A model generated the notes under the pieces. It saw nothing but the letters and a program-made list of their open reading frames with translations, was not told the DNA's origin and did not search any database. Shown piece by piece: positions 1 to 11,298 of a DNA stretch of 64,000 bases. This DNA comes from Elymus sibiricus (taxonomy: Eukaryota; Streptophyta; Magnoliopsida; Poales; Poaceae): contig CM077671.1 in NCBI GenBank assembly GCA_039707655.1, forward strand, positions 302,374,509-302,438,508. The letters are read 5' to 3'. Every line of letters begins with the position of its first letter. The stretch's first letter is position 1. Both the position numbers and the translations under genes were made by a program.

Positions 1-1843
1 TTACGGGCGACACTGGTGGTGGCACCTCTGATCTCCTTTCTTGGGAGGGCAGGGTCGACAACTCCGGAGACTTAGAGTGCTCCGGAACTGTCTGCGGAGG
101 GGGCTCGGATGGACCATGTCCCCACTCTTTGTTTGCCAGGAGGGATTCCTCCCCCTGGTCTTTGGTAGCTGAGGTATTAACCTCCGCCATTTCATCGTCG
201 CCCCCGCCCCCGGTGTTTTGGCCCAGGTGTGGTCTGGCGGGATAACACCTCCACGGTCTCCTCGGCGGCCTGAGGAGGAGAGGGGCGTGACGCCGTCCCG
301 CTCTCTGCTAGCTCGGCGGACAGTGATTCCCCCTTTGAGACCTGATCGGTGGGGAGATCACATGGTGGGCTACAACATGGAAAGCATTCATCCGGTTAGT
401 AGCAAAACTCTATATGAATGTACCAGAAGATGTTCGGATTAAGTACCTCTGGGCTGGGGGCTTGACCCTGGGGTTCCTTCGAGGGATCTTTTTGAAAGCC
501 TCAGATTCCTCGTCGGAATCGGGGCTATCATCAGGCAGGACCACTTTGGGCCTGCAGGACCTTTTTGGGGCGGGAGGAGGCAGATCCTCCTCAACGTCGA
601 CTGACGCCGCCCTCTTCCTTGTTTGGGGAGAGTCAATCTCCCCCTTCCTCTACGTGCTCTTCCTCGTGAGCGGAAGAGGCCTGGGTCTCCCCGGACGTAG
701 TGTCCGGAGGACCTCTTGGGCGAAGGCCCTCTCGGACCTCCTTCTTTTCGCCCTTCTTCTTCTTCTTCTCCTTCTTCTCTAGCACTGAGTATGGCGCCAC
801 GACCAGCATCGCCATCAAATAGGGCCGACCTGGGGTCTTTGGGCAATGGGGCCAGTCTATTAATCCGCACAGCCTTGCTCAACCAGTTCTGTGAACACGA
901 GGAAGAAGGGGTCAGGTTCCTTGTTAAAGGGTGGAGCCCGAGAATAAAAATAGAAGCTTTGATATACCTCGGTAGGAGGAGTTTCGGTGTCTAGGCCGGT
1001 GTCTTCTTCCTCGGCCGGCCAGTCCTTCTAGGGCTTGAACAACGCCTTCCACATCTTCTCGAGGGTGGTGCAGTAAAATTGGCGCACGGTGGCAGGATCG
1101 TCGAGCTTGTAAGCTCACATTGGGGTGGCCCGGTGCTGGCATGGGAGGAGACGGCGACGGAGCATGATCTGGACCACGTTGGTCAGCTCGATGTTCGCCT
1201 CTATCATCTGCGTGATGCATTTCTGCAGTGACTTCACCTCCGCAGCCGATCCCCAGTCAAGGCCTTTCTTGATCCACGAGGTTAGCCTCGTGGGGGGTCC
1301 GGATCTGAACTCGGAGCGCGCCGGCCAGTCTACGCCTCGTGGTTCGGTGATGTAGAACCATTCTTTCTGCCAAACCATGACAATGTCGATGAAGGTGCCT
1401 TCCGGCCACTCAACCCAAGGAAGTTTGCTGATCACCGCCCCCCCACAATACGCGTGCTGGCTATTAACTGTCTTTGGCTTGACGTTGAAGACCTTAAGCC
1501 ATAGGCTGAAGTGCGGCTGGACCCGCAAGAAGGCCTCGCAGACGATGATGAAGGCCGAGATATGCATGAAGGAGTTTTGGGGGTGATCATGAAAGTATAA
1601 CCCATAGAAGAACATTAAGCCCCTGACAAAGGGGTGAAGCGGGAAGCCCAGTGCACGGATGAAGTGGGGAATGAACACCACTCTCTCGCCTGGCTTTGGC
1701 GTGGGCACCACCTGGCCTGCCTCTGGAGCGCGGTGGATGACGTTGACCGGAAGGTAGCCGGCGCGCTTCAACTGCCGAATGTCATTGTCGGTGACGCAGG
1801 AGACCTCCCACTTGCCATGGGAACCTGAACCGGCCATGGCCAA
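1..1843 (-). pseudogene. Antisense ORF of a Tat-like element, 'putative gypsy-type transposon' domain, decayed
   Basis: The start is the ATG at 1843 in a favourable GCCATGG context. The first 242 codons (1843 to 1115) are open and resemble the N-terminal plant domain annotated as 'putative gypsy type transposon' (Transposase_28-like). It is rich in aromatic residues, with a block near residues 55-115 reading roughly PHFIRALGFPLHPFVRGLMF then EAFLRVQPHFSLWLKVFNV. A homologous block occurs at 36350-36520 on the other strand. Beyond residue 242 the frame is broken by stops and shifts. Acidic and basic low-complexity stretches (Glu/Lys/Arg near 740-790 and 490-640) continue to the window edge, matching the charged C-terminal part such proteins usually have. 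A weak TATA-like stretch lies near 1966-1978 upstream of the start on this strand. The role of these antisense proteins is unknown. Pseudogene status is firm and the family call is good. Confidence 0.65.
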
Positions 1844-2410
1844 GCTTGGGGGGGAAGCGGCTTGGAGATAACTGGAGAAGGATTGGATCTGGGCGCTTGG
1901 AGCTTAGGGGAGTGAGAAGGCGAGCTTGAATCTAAGAAGCGTATGGAGGCCTTGGGGATTTTCTCCCTTTTATGTGAGGCCGTAAAACCAAGGGCCCCTT
2001 TTACTGCGTCGCGGGCCGCATCACTTCCCGAAATTATCGTGCCATTATGCGCGCGTGGGATAACCCAGATCATTAATCGTATCCCATAAAAAACGGAGCA
2101 CGATCTTCACGTTGATGAGACGTGCCAATGGAGGAGCCGCCTCGAACCGTGAATCGAGTTTACATAACTGGCGTGGTCGTGGCCTACAGAGACCTTTCGT
2201 CAGAAAAGTTGTCAGGGGAGGCACTATTCACACTCAAACGTTTGGCCTTCGAGGCTAAGCGACGTATGTTGTTCGGAAACAGGGCGTCATCGGCGGCCGA
2301 ACTAGAATCAGCCGAATATAAAGGGGAGAAAAGAACTCACCTCGCAAGCCGGAGACTTTGGACGTGCGAAGCTGCTAGGTGTCGTGAACCCCGGCGTTGG
2401 AGGCTAGTTC

Positions 2411-2419
2411 GGGGGCTAC
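2411..2419 (+). promoter_or_regulatory. Polypurine tract (plus-strand primer site) of the Tat-like element
   Basis: The sequence gggggctac directly abuts the TG of the LTR at 2420. An equivalent tract, as its complement, borders the left LTR of the Tat-like element at 34927-54335, which supports both calls. Confidence 0.7.
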
Positions 2420-2899
2420 TGAGGGAGTCCGGGACTAAGGGGTCCTCGGGCCGTCGGCTTATCTCTCATGGCCCGGCTTGGTGGGACGCTTTGTGACTAT
2501 TGCAGGAAGGCCGAACTACAAGGCAACCCCGTACTCAGGAAGGAAGGCTCCGAAGACCTGGTGCGTCCTCCAAGTTTAGAAGAGAGAATGGGCGTACCTA
2601 TACTCGAATGGAAACCTATCACGTGTAACCCTAAGTACCCTTGGTGTCTATATAAGCCAGAGGGTTTTAGTTCATAGAACAAGTCAACTCATCTAGGGTT
2701 TTAGCTCATCTGATCTCGAGGTAGATCAACTCTGTAATCGTCATACACATCAATATAATCAAGCAGGACGTAGGGTTTTACCTCCTCAAGAGGGCCCGAA
2801 CCTGGGTAAACATCGTCTCCTTCATCCCCTATTTACCATCGATCCCAGATCCACATCTCGGGACCCCCTACCCGGGATCCGCCGGTTTTGACGCCGACA
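2420..2899 (+). repeat. 3' LTR of the Tat-like element (480 bp)
   Basis: It starts TGAGGGAGTC and ends GACGCCGACA. A TATA box (tatataa) lies at 2649-2655. A run typical of the R/U5 end of Triticeae Gypsy LTRs (caagcaggacgtagggtttt) starts near 2759. The PPT is immediately upstream. Confidence 0.8.
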
Positions 2900-3387
2900 C
2901 CGGGGCCAAGCCCTCTTGGGTCACTAAGCTCACTAACAAGGTAAAGAAGACCTTCTGCCTGCAATCCCACATCCAGAAGAAGCTCTATGAAGCCCATGTC
3001 AACGAGATGCTTGCGAGGCGCAGACAGATTCAGATTATGCGGGCTCTCCATCTTAAGGCTGACAGTGGTTCTAAGAAGATCATCACTCCTGAGGAGCAGT
3101 GGGTCTACGAGCATAGCACTTAGACTGAAGATGAGGCCTCAGGCCAGCCTGCTACCTCCTCCGCTGCTGCTGTCTCCACCTCTGCTATTGCTGTTGCTGA
3201 TGATATTATGGATGATGATGATGATGCTGATGAGTCTGCTAGTGATGATTCAAAGGCGACCGAGGGGTCTGACGAGGTCTACTGAGCTCTGGGGCGTTAG
3301 CATCGCTCTTTTCCTTTTTGGTGTCTTGATGCCAAAGGGGGGAGAGTTTTATTAGGTCGGGATTTGCATGGGTGTGGTTATCCTGTG
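2900..3387 (+). pseudogene. Orphan retroelement fragment with remains of a charged ORF
   Basis: From 2902 one frame is open for about 70 codons and encodes a basic stretch (VKKTFCLQSHIQKKLYEAHV, then a ..EEQWVYEH.. motif). It is followed by a Ser/Ala/Asp-rich tail with a GAT repeat near 3205-3235. Further on, in another frame, it reads LFGVLMPKGGEF, an ending close to the LFGYLLPKGEKC ending of the second ORF of the Copia elements elsewhere in this window. I therefore read it as the degraded C-terminal end of a related 'second ORF' from another retroelement. It is joined abruptly to the truncated Tekay copy at about 3388 and no terminal repeats are visible. Confidence 0.45.
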
Positions 3388-4735
3388 TGGCTACCTAGGG
3401 GTGTAGGCTTCATACCACTCTCTAGTGCAAACTTTTGGGTAACAAAATAATGCGAAGCTCCACAATCAAATAGAACGGTTGCTGGAGTTGAGTTGATGAG
3501 GAACGTACCCAGTATGACGTCCGGGTCTTCCTGGGCTTCCTCAGCGGTGACGTGATTCACACGACCCTTGCCATTGTTGGGCTGGTTGCGGGGAGCTGGG
3601 TTCCTTGGTGGCGCTCCACGGCCTTGACCTTGGTTTGGCGCATTGGGGCGCGGTGCATTTGGCTTCTTGTTGGGGCACTGCCTAGAGATGTGTCATGGCT
3701 GACCACATCCAAAGCAAGTGACTTGGCCTGAGCCGCTGCTGTTGTTGCCACCATTGTTGTTATTGGGGTTGTTGTAAGCTGGCCTGGGATTGGCATACTG
3801 CTGAGGCTGGTAGCTCGGACGAGGTGCAGGAGGCCTAGCCTGCTGAGGCTGATAGGTTGGCTTGGCTGGGGTTGGCTGCCAGGGGCGAGGCTTCTGGTTG
3901 CTGGAACTACCCTTGTTGATCATCTTGCGCTTGCGGGTGTCTTCCATGGCATGTCGCTTGTCTTCAAGCATGAGGGCCTTGTTCACCAGGTCAAAGAAGG
4001 TCCAGGAGTCGCAGACAATGAGTTGATACTGCAGGGCTTGCTGGAGCCCTTCCATGAAGCGTTCCATCTTAGCGGCCTCAATGCTGACATCTTCGGGGGC
4101 ATACCTCCACAGGAGGTTGAACTTCTGCATATACTCCTTGACAAAGCCACTTCCTTGCTTCAACGCTCGGAATTCTCTCTTCTTGATAGCCATGATCCCA
4201 GAAGGAATGTGAGCGGTGCGGAATCCTTCCTTGAAGTCAGCCCAGGTGATCCCGCGATCGCCTTGCATGACCTTGAATCCATCCCACCAAGCTCTGGCGG
4301 TACTTCTGAGGTAGTGAGAGGCATAAAGCATCTTCTCATGATCCTCATTGCAGTTGACCAGTACAAGGAGGTCCTCGATGGTGTGGATCCAGTCATCGGC
4401 ATCCAGAGGTTCAGCAGTCTCAGTAAAGGTTGGGGGCAAATTCGTCATGAACTCAGACAGGGTGGAGCGGCCATTGCCGTTCCTGCCTTGCTGCTGGTTG
4501 TTCACAAGGACTTGTGCCATCTGCTGGATTGCGGCAGTGTTGGCTTGGTGTTCCTCCCGGAGAACTTGGAGAAACTAAGCTATGCTCATGTTCTCTGGTG
4601 GAGGTGGTGGCGGGGGAATGTCGCCATGTGGCTGCTCCGGGTGCTCTCCAGCGTGAGCAGCCCCACCATCTCCTTGTTGCTAGCTGGAGTTGTTGGCTTC
4701 AGGGTTGGTGAAGGAGTTGTTGCGGGTTGCAGTCA
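3388..4735 (-). pseudogene. gag: Tekay-like gag and start of protease, truncated second copy
   Basis: It is homologous to the gag at 17.5-19.0 kb. The reading begins with MVTAT.. at about 4735 but meets TAG stops near 4680 and 4576. The longest open piece runs 4520-3693, covers the Retrotrans_gag core (..DDWIHTIEDLL.. and ..ARAWWDGFKV..) and stops inside the CCHC knuckle at CFGCGQP, where a TGA replaces Gly. After it, 3560-3378 holds the start of the aspartic protease with FDCGASHYFV. The copy ends abruptly at about 3388, exactly where the orphan fragment begins, so the rest of pol was lost by truncation. It cannot encode functional Gag. Confidence 0.8.
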
Positions 4736-5032
4736 CCATCCTGTTTGGAGAAACCAGGTCACACAACTGGGATAGATGAGATGAAAAGAAGCAATAGAGA
4801 AAGCGCGCCTAAGGGGGTTAGTTAGTGCATGTGTGATCAAACATAGCTCGAAAGACCAAACACATTATATTAGGATAATATAGATGATGGAGTCACTTAC
4901 ATGTTGCCTAAGGCAAAAGCGCGACTTGCATGGGAACACAAACAACAAAAACAAACAACAAGCACACATGGTTTCATATGAACCCTTACACGGACTCGAC
5001 TTCGCATGAGGGGTACATGACTGATCCTACCC

Positions 5033-5815
5033 TAGGGGTTCTCGGACTCAAGTGGGGGAGTGCTCGGTCTTGTACTCACGCTCCTCAGGATCTTCCTCCT
5101 GATCATCATCTGTACGGGCGTCATCTCCGGTTGAGGGGGTCGGAGAACGAGGAGGTCCATCCTGACGGCACTTCGCCGGTGGTGCGGTGAAGAGCTCACG
5201 GTACTCCTTCGCACTCATGCGACGACGATGTGTGGGTCAACTCTAGCTAGGGGTACTCCTCCTCTGTAAGCAATAGCTGGTCGTCCCTCGGGGGCTCCAT
5301 CCTTCTTGATCTTGTCTGGCCTCATCTTGGCTTGACGGAGTAGCTCTCGGGTGTGGTGAAGTTCCTCGCGGAGCTTCACGGACTCCTTAATCAGGTTGTG
5401 AGCGAGACTGTCGACGGAGAGGCTGAAGTAGGTATGGAACCTGAGTGGCATCCCATCTTCCTTGGATGGAATCAACGTCCAACTCTCGCCATTCTCATCC
5501 TTCTTGAAAGGGAGGTGGCGAGTGGCTGGCTCGTCAGCCATCTCTGGAATGATGTCTCGAAGGTGGATAAGTGCCTTGCGTGCAGCCGTCTCGACTGCGA
5601 GCGCCAGGGTCTCCATTTATGGTCCCTTAAAAACCAACTAGTCGGGGAGTCGTTTGCCTTCACGACCACATCAACGTGGCACTCCTTCATGACGGCATCG
5701 TCCCAGTGCTAGTGGTAGAGGAAAACTGGTGGTCGGCGAAACTGGCACTTCTCCAGGCTATCTTCAAGGAGTAGGGGAAAGCTGGATGCTACGAGGGCTT
5801 CGGGTACGACGGCCA
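5033..5815 (-). pseudogene. Conserved extra ORF (ORF0) between PBS and gag of the Tekay-like element, copy 1
   Basis: It lies between the PBS (5976-5988) and gag and is homologous to 19283-20063. The open core, 5616-5215, encodes about 130 residues that are charged and mostly helical in appearance (..KALIHLRDIIPEMADE.. and ..LREELHHTRELLRQAK..). The part upstream is in another frame after a one-base shift, and a further shift follows near 5220. I recognise no domain. The same ORF in both copies with similar protein sequence suggests it was once translated rather than being random. Typical Tekay elements are not described as needing an ORF before gag, so this may be a subfamily trait. Confidence 0.5.
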
Positions 5816-5975
5816 TCTACAAGGTTTAGGGGAGAGGAGTCAGTAGAGTTTTGAAAGTAGACTTAGAAAAGGTAAGAAGTGCAGAAACTCCTAAGTATAG
5901 GTACTAGGCATAGTTTTGAAAAAGGTTTTATCCAAACTAACATCCATGCTAACTAAGGCTTCCTACGGTCAGGAT

Positions 5976-5988
5976 GGCTCTGATACTA
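5976..5988 (-). promoter_or_regulatory. Primer-binding site (initiator Met tRNA type), one mismatch
   Basis: The complement of TGGTATCAGAGCC occurs here with one change, ending 6 bp from the LTR boundary at 5995. Its presence downstream of LTR B shows this LTR also serves as the 5' LTR of the truncated copy. Confidence 0.65.
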
Positions 5989-5994
5989 GCTCCG

Positions 5995-8352
5995 TGGGGA
6001 CCCCGACTCATAAGTCGTGATCACCGAATGCACGTGTATAGTGATCCCAGAGATCAATGCTCATTGAACACACAGAAACTGGATAACAGGAGTCTTACAT
6101 CCATTCATACCGTCTTACACAAATAAAGACCATCGAGGTCATGTCTTACATAGATAGGGCCATGAAGGCCAAACACCAATCATAACTAGCAGCGAAAGTC
6201 TTGAATGAAAGCATGAACCCATTCCATGTGCCTTGACCCTACATGCATTCTGACTGGGAAGCGTCCTAGTTCGCATGTTCATCACCAACAAATTCTTCAC
6301 CATATTCCTGCTCTTCCATGCCTGGCCAATTAAATAACCAGTGGCAAACCAATGAGTACTTTGAATGTACTCGCAAGCAACCCAAGTTTTGGAACAAGGT
6401 ATAACAATGCATGATATAGCACTAAATAGGTCAGTTGCGGAAAGCTAATTTTTGAGTGCAGTGACATGATCAATCAACTTGTAAGAGCATGCATCATGAG
6501 GATACAAGTATCCGTATGAACAGGTTGCGGATATCATTATAATCAAGGTCTGAACATCTCATGTTCAATCATCATGTCAAGTCATCCGACTTGACTCGAG
6601 TATTCCATCTTTCTCACATACGCACACACCAAGTTTTGGAAACAATGGACATAGCCCAAGAGCGGTCATCCAACTGTCCTTGACCGTGGACACGACTATT
6701 CGAATAGTTTTACACTCTGCAGAGGTTGCACACCTTACCCACAAGACTCGGGGACTTCCGTGTCAAGCCACGACTCGCGTTATGTCACATACCCAAGGTA
6801 AGCACCTGAACAATGCCTTTCCCTTGACGTCACTAGCAAAGAGTCCGCTCGTTGGTACCCAGCCCTCATGATGTACATCCCACGAGCCTTGCGCAAGATC
6901 GTAACATCCATGAGGGGACACAACGGTGTGCCCGGTGTCTGTAAAAACAGGCCATGATCGTCCTTTCCGGCACGACCCTGTATCGAGAGAGACCACGTCA
7001 CTCTCACCACTAGTAATGCGGGCTCTCTGCTAGTATCGACCAAGGTAATGAACAAAGCCCGTCCCATAAGGGGTATCGTGGTTGTACATGTAAGGTTGGA
7101 ATAACGATTGCAACTTACACCAATCCGTTTTAAAAAAACCAACACACTCACTTGCTCCGGTACACCACTTCTTTATCAAGTGGTTACCTAGCTCATCATC
7201 ATCACCCTCGGGCATTAGTGGCACCCGACGTTTTTTTCAAAAGTCTTTGAAAACATTTCCGTTTCCTTCACCATGCATAATCCCGTCCCATTTGCATAGC
7301 ATCTACTTTGGCAACCTAACTACTCCCACCCGCATAACCCTCATAAGGAGGTAGGTCCATGCACGATGCAAGTATCAACGAGAAAGTAACGAGGCATCCA
7401 CCAAAGTGGCCACCACATCATCATGATCAATTCATCGAAACATAAAGTGCTATATGACATGCATGAAAGAGTTTCTTAAGCATGGTCAAGGGGCTGCTTG
7501 CCTGGCTCAACAAATTCCTCGGGATCTTCAAAGTCTTCTAGTCCAATTCCCTCGTCAACAATGCAATCTATCGTCGCAATATTAACGGGCAAAAATAAGA
7601 ACACATCAAAAACAGAGGAAATAATTCACTTCTAAAATGTTACACTACTCTGTAAGATACCATACTAAAAACTAAAAATAATAGTTTCTGGTTTTGAAGT
7701 GTAAAAAGTTTTGAAAACTATTTTAACAGAGACTATTAAAGCCTAAAACAGTGTTGTAAATAAAAACAGTGTATAAAACCTTTTCAAAAATTCTCACAAG
7801 TGGCATAATCCTATAGGTTGGAATATTACAAGATTTGTGGAGTTGGAATCATGTCATTTGGACAATTATTTAACTCTGTGGATTTTTTGCAAAACGGAGA
7901 GAAAATAGAAAAGGAAAAAGGGACATAGTGCCCTGGCCAGATTCGGCCAGCAGCTGGGCCGGCCCATAGCCGCGCCAGCCCAGGCGAACTGGCGCTCGCG
8001 CGTGCCCGCGTTCAAACCTGATGGCTGAGGCCCGAAGGCCAGCGACACAGAGAGGCAGGAGAGGGAGGTGAGGATGACAGGCGGGGCCCACCTGTCATCT
8101 CCAATCTCGCGACAGGGAGGCCGGCGAGCTCACCGGCGAGGTTTTCGGCCATGGCGAGAGGAGCTGAGGGCAGGAACGGAGTTAGCGTCAAGCCGCCGTT
8201 CCTGTGGAGGTGGCGATGGTTGCCCGGGTGGCATGAGTCGCCGGCAACGAGGAGCCCGTGGCGGAGGAGCTTCGGGAGAGGTTGCCGCTGACGGTTCCTG
8301 CAGCAATCCACACGGGAGAAGAAGGGGAATGCGCCAGGGAGGTGAGAGAGTC
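5995..8352 (-). repeat. Tekay-like LTR B, portion left of the Copia a insertion
   Basis: It begins with TGGGGACCCC next to the PBS and aligns with 20246-22576 of LTR A over its length. It stops at 8352, where Copia a starts. The duplicated bases gagtc at 8348-8352 recur at 12818-12822. No gene is seen in it. The open frames here are chance translations of GC-rich sequence. Confidence 0.8.
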
Positions 8353-9036
8353 TGTAGGACCGAAAGTATGTCTAGAGGGGGGTGATTAGACTACTTGACC
8401 AAATAAAAATTCTACCTTTTCCCAAATTTTAGAGTTGGCAGATTTTAGCATTTCATGGCAAGTCAAGTACACCCTACACATGCATGTCTAAGAGTATAGC
8501 AGTGGAAAGTAACAACAAGCATGAGTAGAAAGGATAGGGTAGGGAGATCAAACGCAATTGTAGACACGATGATTTTTCCCGTGGTTCCGATAGGTGGTGC
8601 TATCGTACATCCATGTTTATGGAGTCTTCAACCCATGGAGGGTAACGGTCGCGAGAGTCCACAGAGGGCTCCACCCATAAGGGTCCACGAAGTAGCAACC
8701 TTGACTATTCCATAACGGCTTCCATCCACGAAGGACTAGCCTCACTATGGGTAGATCTTCACGAAGTAGGCGATCTCCTTGCCCTTACAAACTTCTTGGT
8801 TCAACTCCACAACACGAAGTAGGAGGCTCCCAAGCGACACCTAACCAATCTAGGAGGCACCACCCTCCAAAAGGTAATAGGCTCGGCAATGATGATGAAC
8901 TCCTTGCTCTTGTGCTTCAAGATGATAGACTCCTCAACACACAATCACTCTCTCACAGATTTGGCTTGGTGGAAGAGATGGGATTGGTGGAAAAGCAACT
9001 TCGGGAAGCTAGAAATCAAGATCCATATGGTTGGAG
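8353..9036 (-). repeat. Truncated 3' LTR of Copia copy a
   Basis: It aligns with 11299-11982 of the same element's 5' LTR, then switches to sequence that in copy d lies just past the gag stop codon (50097 onward). The bases ggag are shared at the switch. Confidence 0.85.
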
Positions 9037-9059
9037 CGGAGTCACCCCTCAAGAACTCT

Positions 9060-11245
9060 CTAGTTCTTCTTCTTGGGGACCCATATCAAGTTGATGGGGA
9101 TCCTTGGTGTTGAAGTGACCTTTGTAGAAGTTGAGCTTGAAGTAGCCTTGGGAACCCACTCCACCAAAGCTAGGGATTCATCTTCATATGAGTCAATGTC
9201 CTCTTGAAGCTTGTTCTTGCCCTTGAGCTTGTGGCCTTATGGTGGAAGGTCATCTTGAGTGTTGGTTCCCTCGGGAAGATTATTTTCATACTACTCCTTT
9301 TGAGGAACAAACTTGGGCTTGGGGTATTGACCTTCTTCCCATTCAACTCCATTTGCGTTGAAGTAGCCAACACCATGGTTCTTCCGGTATCCTCCGTGCT
9401 TGCGTGCAATTTCCTCAAATTGCTAACACCCGGCAAGACTCCTGTAGATACCTTTCTCTATAATTCCTTTCAATAAAGCATTTTCTTTCTCAAGTGTAAC
9501 TTGGCTAAGAGAATCATCATTAGTGGAATCAATAGAACTACTAGAAGAAAATCATTAGGTTTAGCATTTTTATTGTTGCTACTAGATGAAGAACTATTCT
9601 TGCCTTTGTTACTAGTTTGTTTAGATTTAACTTGAGGCATGAATGTAGACAAGAGTAGTCGTTTGGCTAGATAAGATGAAGTCTTCTTTCGGAGATCGTC
9701 ATTGATAGCTTTAAGTAACTCATGCTCTTGCTCCAAGTTGAGCTTCTCGAAGCGTAGCTTCTCATGAGTTCTTAGAAGCTCTCTATGATCTTCAAGAGTA
9801 GATTCATGAGCTAACTTAAGAGTGTTTAATTCTTTAGTTAGTTATTCTATTTTCATCTTATCATCATCAAGCGACTTATCTTGACTAGCATGAGGATTAT
9901 CAAGTTCATTTTGACTAACATCACTAGTTTTTTCAAAGAGCAAGTCATCATCACAAAGCAAATCATCTTCATCACTATCCAAATCAAGATACTCGGGGTG
10001 TGATACCTTGGGGCCTTTAGCCATGAAGCAACTTCCACTCCCTTCATTTGGTGAATCAAATAGATCATAGGAGTTGGTAGTCACTAGAGCAATTCCGGCA
10101 ACACCATCATCTTGACTATAGTCGGAGTCGGAGTGATAGCTTCTCTCGGAGTTGTTGTCGGAGTCGGAGCCGGAAACCCATTCACCAAAATGAGCTTGAT
10201 GTTTTCTTCTTGTATAGCTCTTGGTGTACTTGTCCTTCTTCTCCGAATCTTTACTTCTCCTTGAGTGTCTTCGTTCATAACGATCATCTCTACTCCTTCT
10301 CTCTCTTTGAGGAGATTCATTCCTTGAGCTTCGTCTTCGAGGTGACTCTTCTCTTCATTTGTAGGGAGCCGTGCACTCATTGGAGTAGTGTCCGGGCTTC
10401 CCACAATTGTAGCAATTGCGGTCACGACTTGACGAACGCTTCTCATCATATCTTGAGTTGGAGCTTTGTTCTTTGCCTCTATTCTTGTAGAACTTGTTGA
10501 ATTTCTTGACCATGAGGCTTATCTCTTCATTTGTGACAAGGTTGTCGCTTGAAGTTGCGGGAGCATCACTTGTGGCTTTGTAAGCACCGCTAGACTTGTG
10601 GTGAAGCTCTTCTTTGTCTTTGAGTGTCATCTCATGAGCAACAATCCTTCCAATGACTTCCGTAGGCTTGAGATCTTTGTAGTTGGGCATCATTTGGATC
10701 AATGTGCATACGGTGTCGTATCGATCATCCAAAGCTCTAAGTACCTTCTTGATGATGAATTTGTCGGTCATTTCTTCGCTTCATAAGCCTGCAATCTCAT
10801 TTGTGATGAGAGCTAGCCTAGAGTACATCTCTGCGACTCCTTCACCATCCTTCATCTTGAACTTGTCAAGCTGACTTTGAAGAACATCTAACTTGGACTC
10901 TCTCACGGACTCGGTTCCATCGTGCATATCAACCAAAGTATCCCAAATCTCTTTTGCATTCTCAAGACGGTTGATTTTGTTGAATTCTTCGGGGCATAGG
11001 CAGTTGAAGAGGATGTCACATGCTTGAGCGTTGTATTGCAACATCTTCAATTCTTCTGCGGTCGCTTCACGATCCGGTTCCTTTCCATCACCAAAGAACT
11101 CACCTTGCAAGCCAACACGAACAACAACCCAAACGGCGGGGTTATGACCAAGAATATGCATTTTCATTTTGTGCTTCCAACTAGCAAAATTAGTGCCATC
11201 AAAGTACGGACCTCTGCGGTGATAATTTCCCTCACTAGACGCCAT
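9060..11245 (-). pseudogene. gag: Copia gag (UBN2-type) with CCHC knuckle, copy a, decayed
   Basis: It is homologous over its whole length to the intact 727-codon gag of copy d (52301 to 50118). The start ATG at 11245 is the same. A GGA codon has become TGA near 10780, so the first open piece ends at residue 154. A second stop follows right after the CCHC knuckle (CYNCGKPGHYSNEC) near 10355, and there is another near 9842. A frameshift lies near 9550. The C-terminal stop (complement of CTA at 9060-9062) is at the same place as in copies c and d. Gag would package RNA in virus-like particles. This copy cannot make it. Confidence 0.88.
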
Positions 11246-11284
11246 ACTCTCCTAGGTTGTGAGACCAATGCAATGGAGACCAAA

Positions 11285-11296
11285 GCTCTGATACCA
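11285..11296 (-). promoter_or_regulatory. Primer-binding site of Copia copy a (initiator Met tRNA)
   Basis: The complement of TGGTATCAGAGC lies two bases inside the 5' LTR boundary at 11299. It is identical in copies c and d. Confidence 0.85.
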
Positions 11297-11298
11297 CT

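Larger units (their letters stand above)
1..2899 (+). mobile_element. 3' part of a Tat-lineage Gypsy LTR retrotransposon, cut by the window edge
   Basis: The element is read on the + strand because its purine-rich PPT (2411-2419) lies immediately left of an LTR whose TATA box and TG...CA ends read on +. The coding-like sequence to the left of the PPT runs on the opposite strand. That arrangement, with an extra antisense ORF between pol and the 3' LTR, is known for Tat-lineage elements of plants such as Grande. Gag and pol, if present, lie outside the window. Bases 2074-2408, between the antisense ORF and the PPT, hold no ORF I trust. The five bases after the LTR (2900-2904, ccggg) would be the target site duplication, but its partner is off-window. 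Confidence 0.75.

Noticed and set aside
414..782. Leucine-rich open frame on + with a hydrophobic C-terminus
   Set aside because: It is the reverse reading of a Glu/Lys-coding repeat in the antisense ORF of the Tat-like element. The Leu run comes from the ttcttctt repeat.
3951..4775. 274-codon open frame on + over the Tekay gag copy 1
   Set aside because: It is a shadow on the opposite strand of gag. The - frame shows the conserved Gag, CCHC and protease order in both copies.
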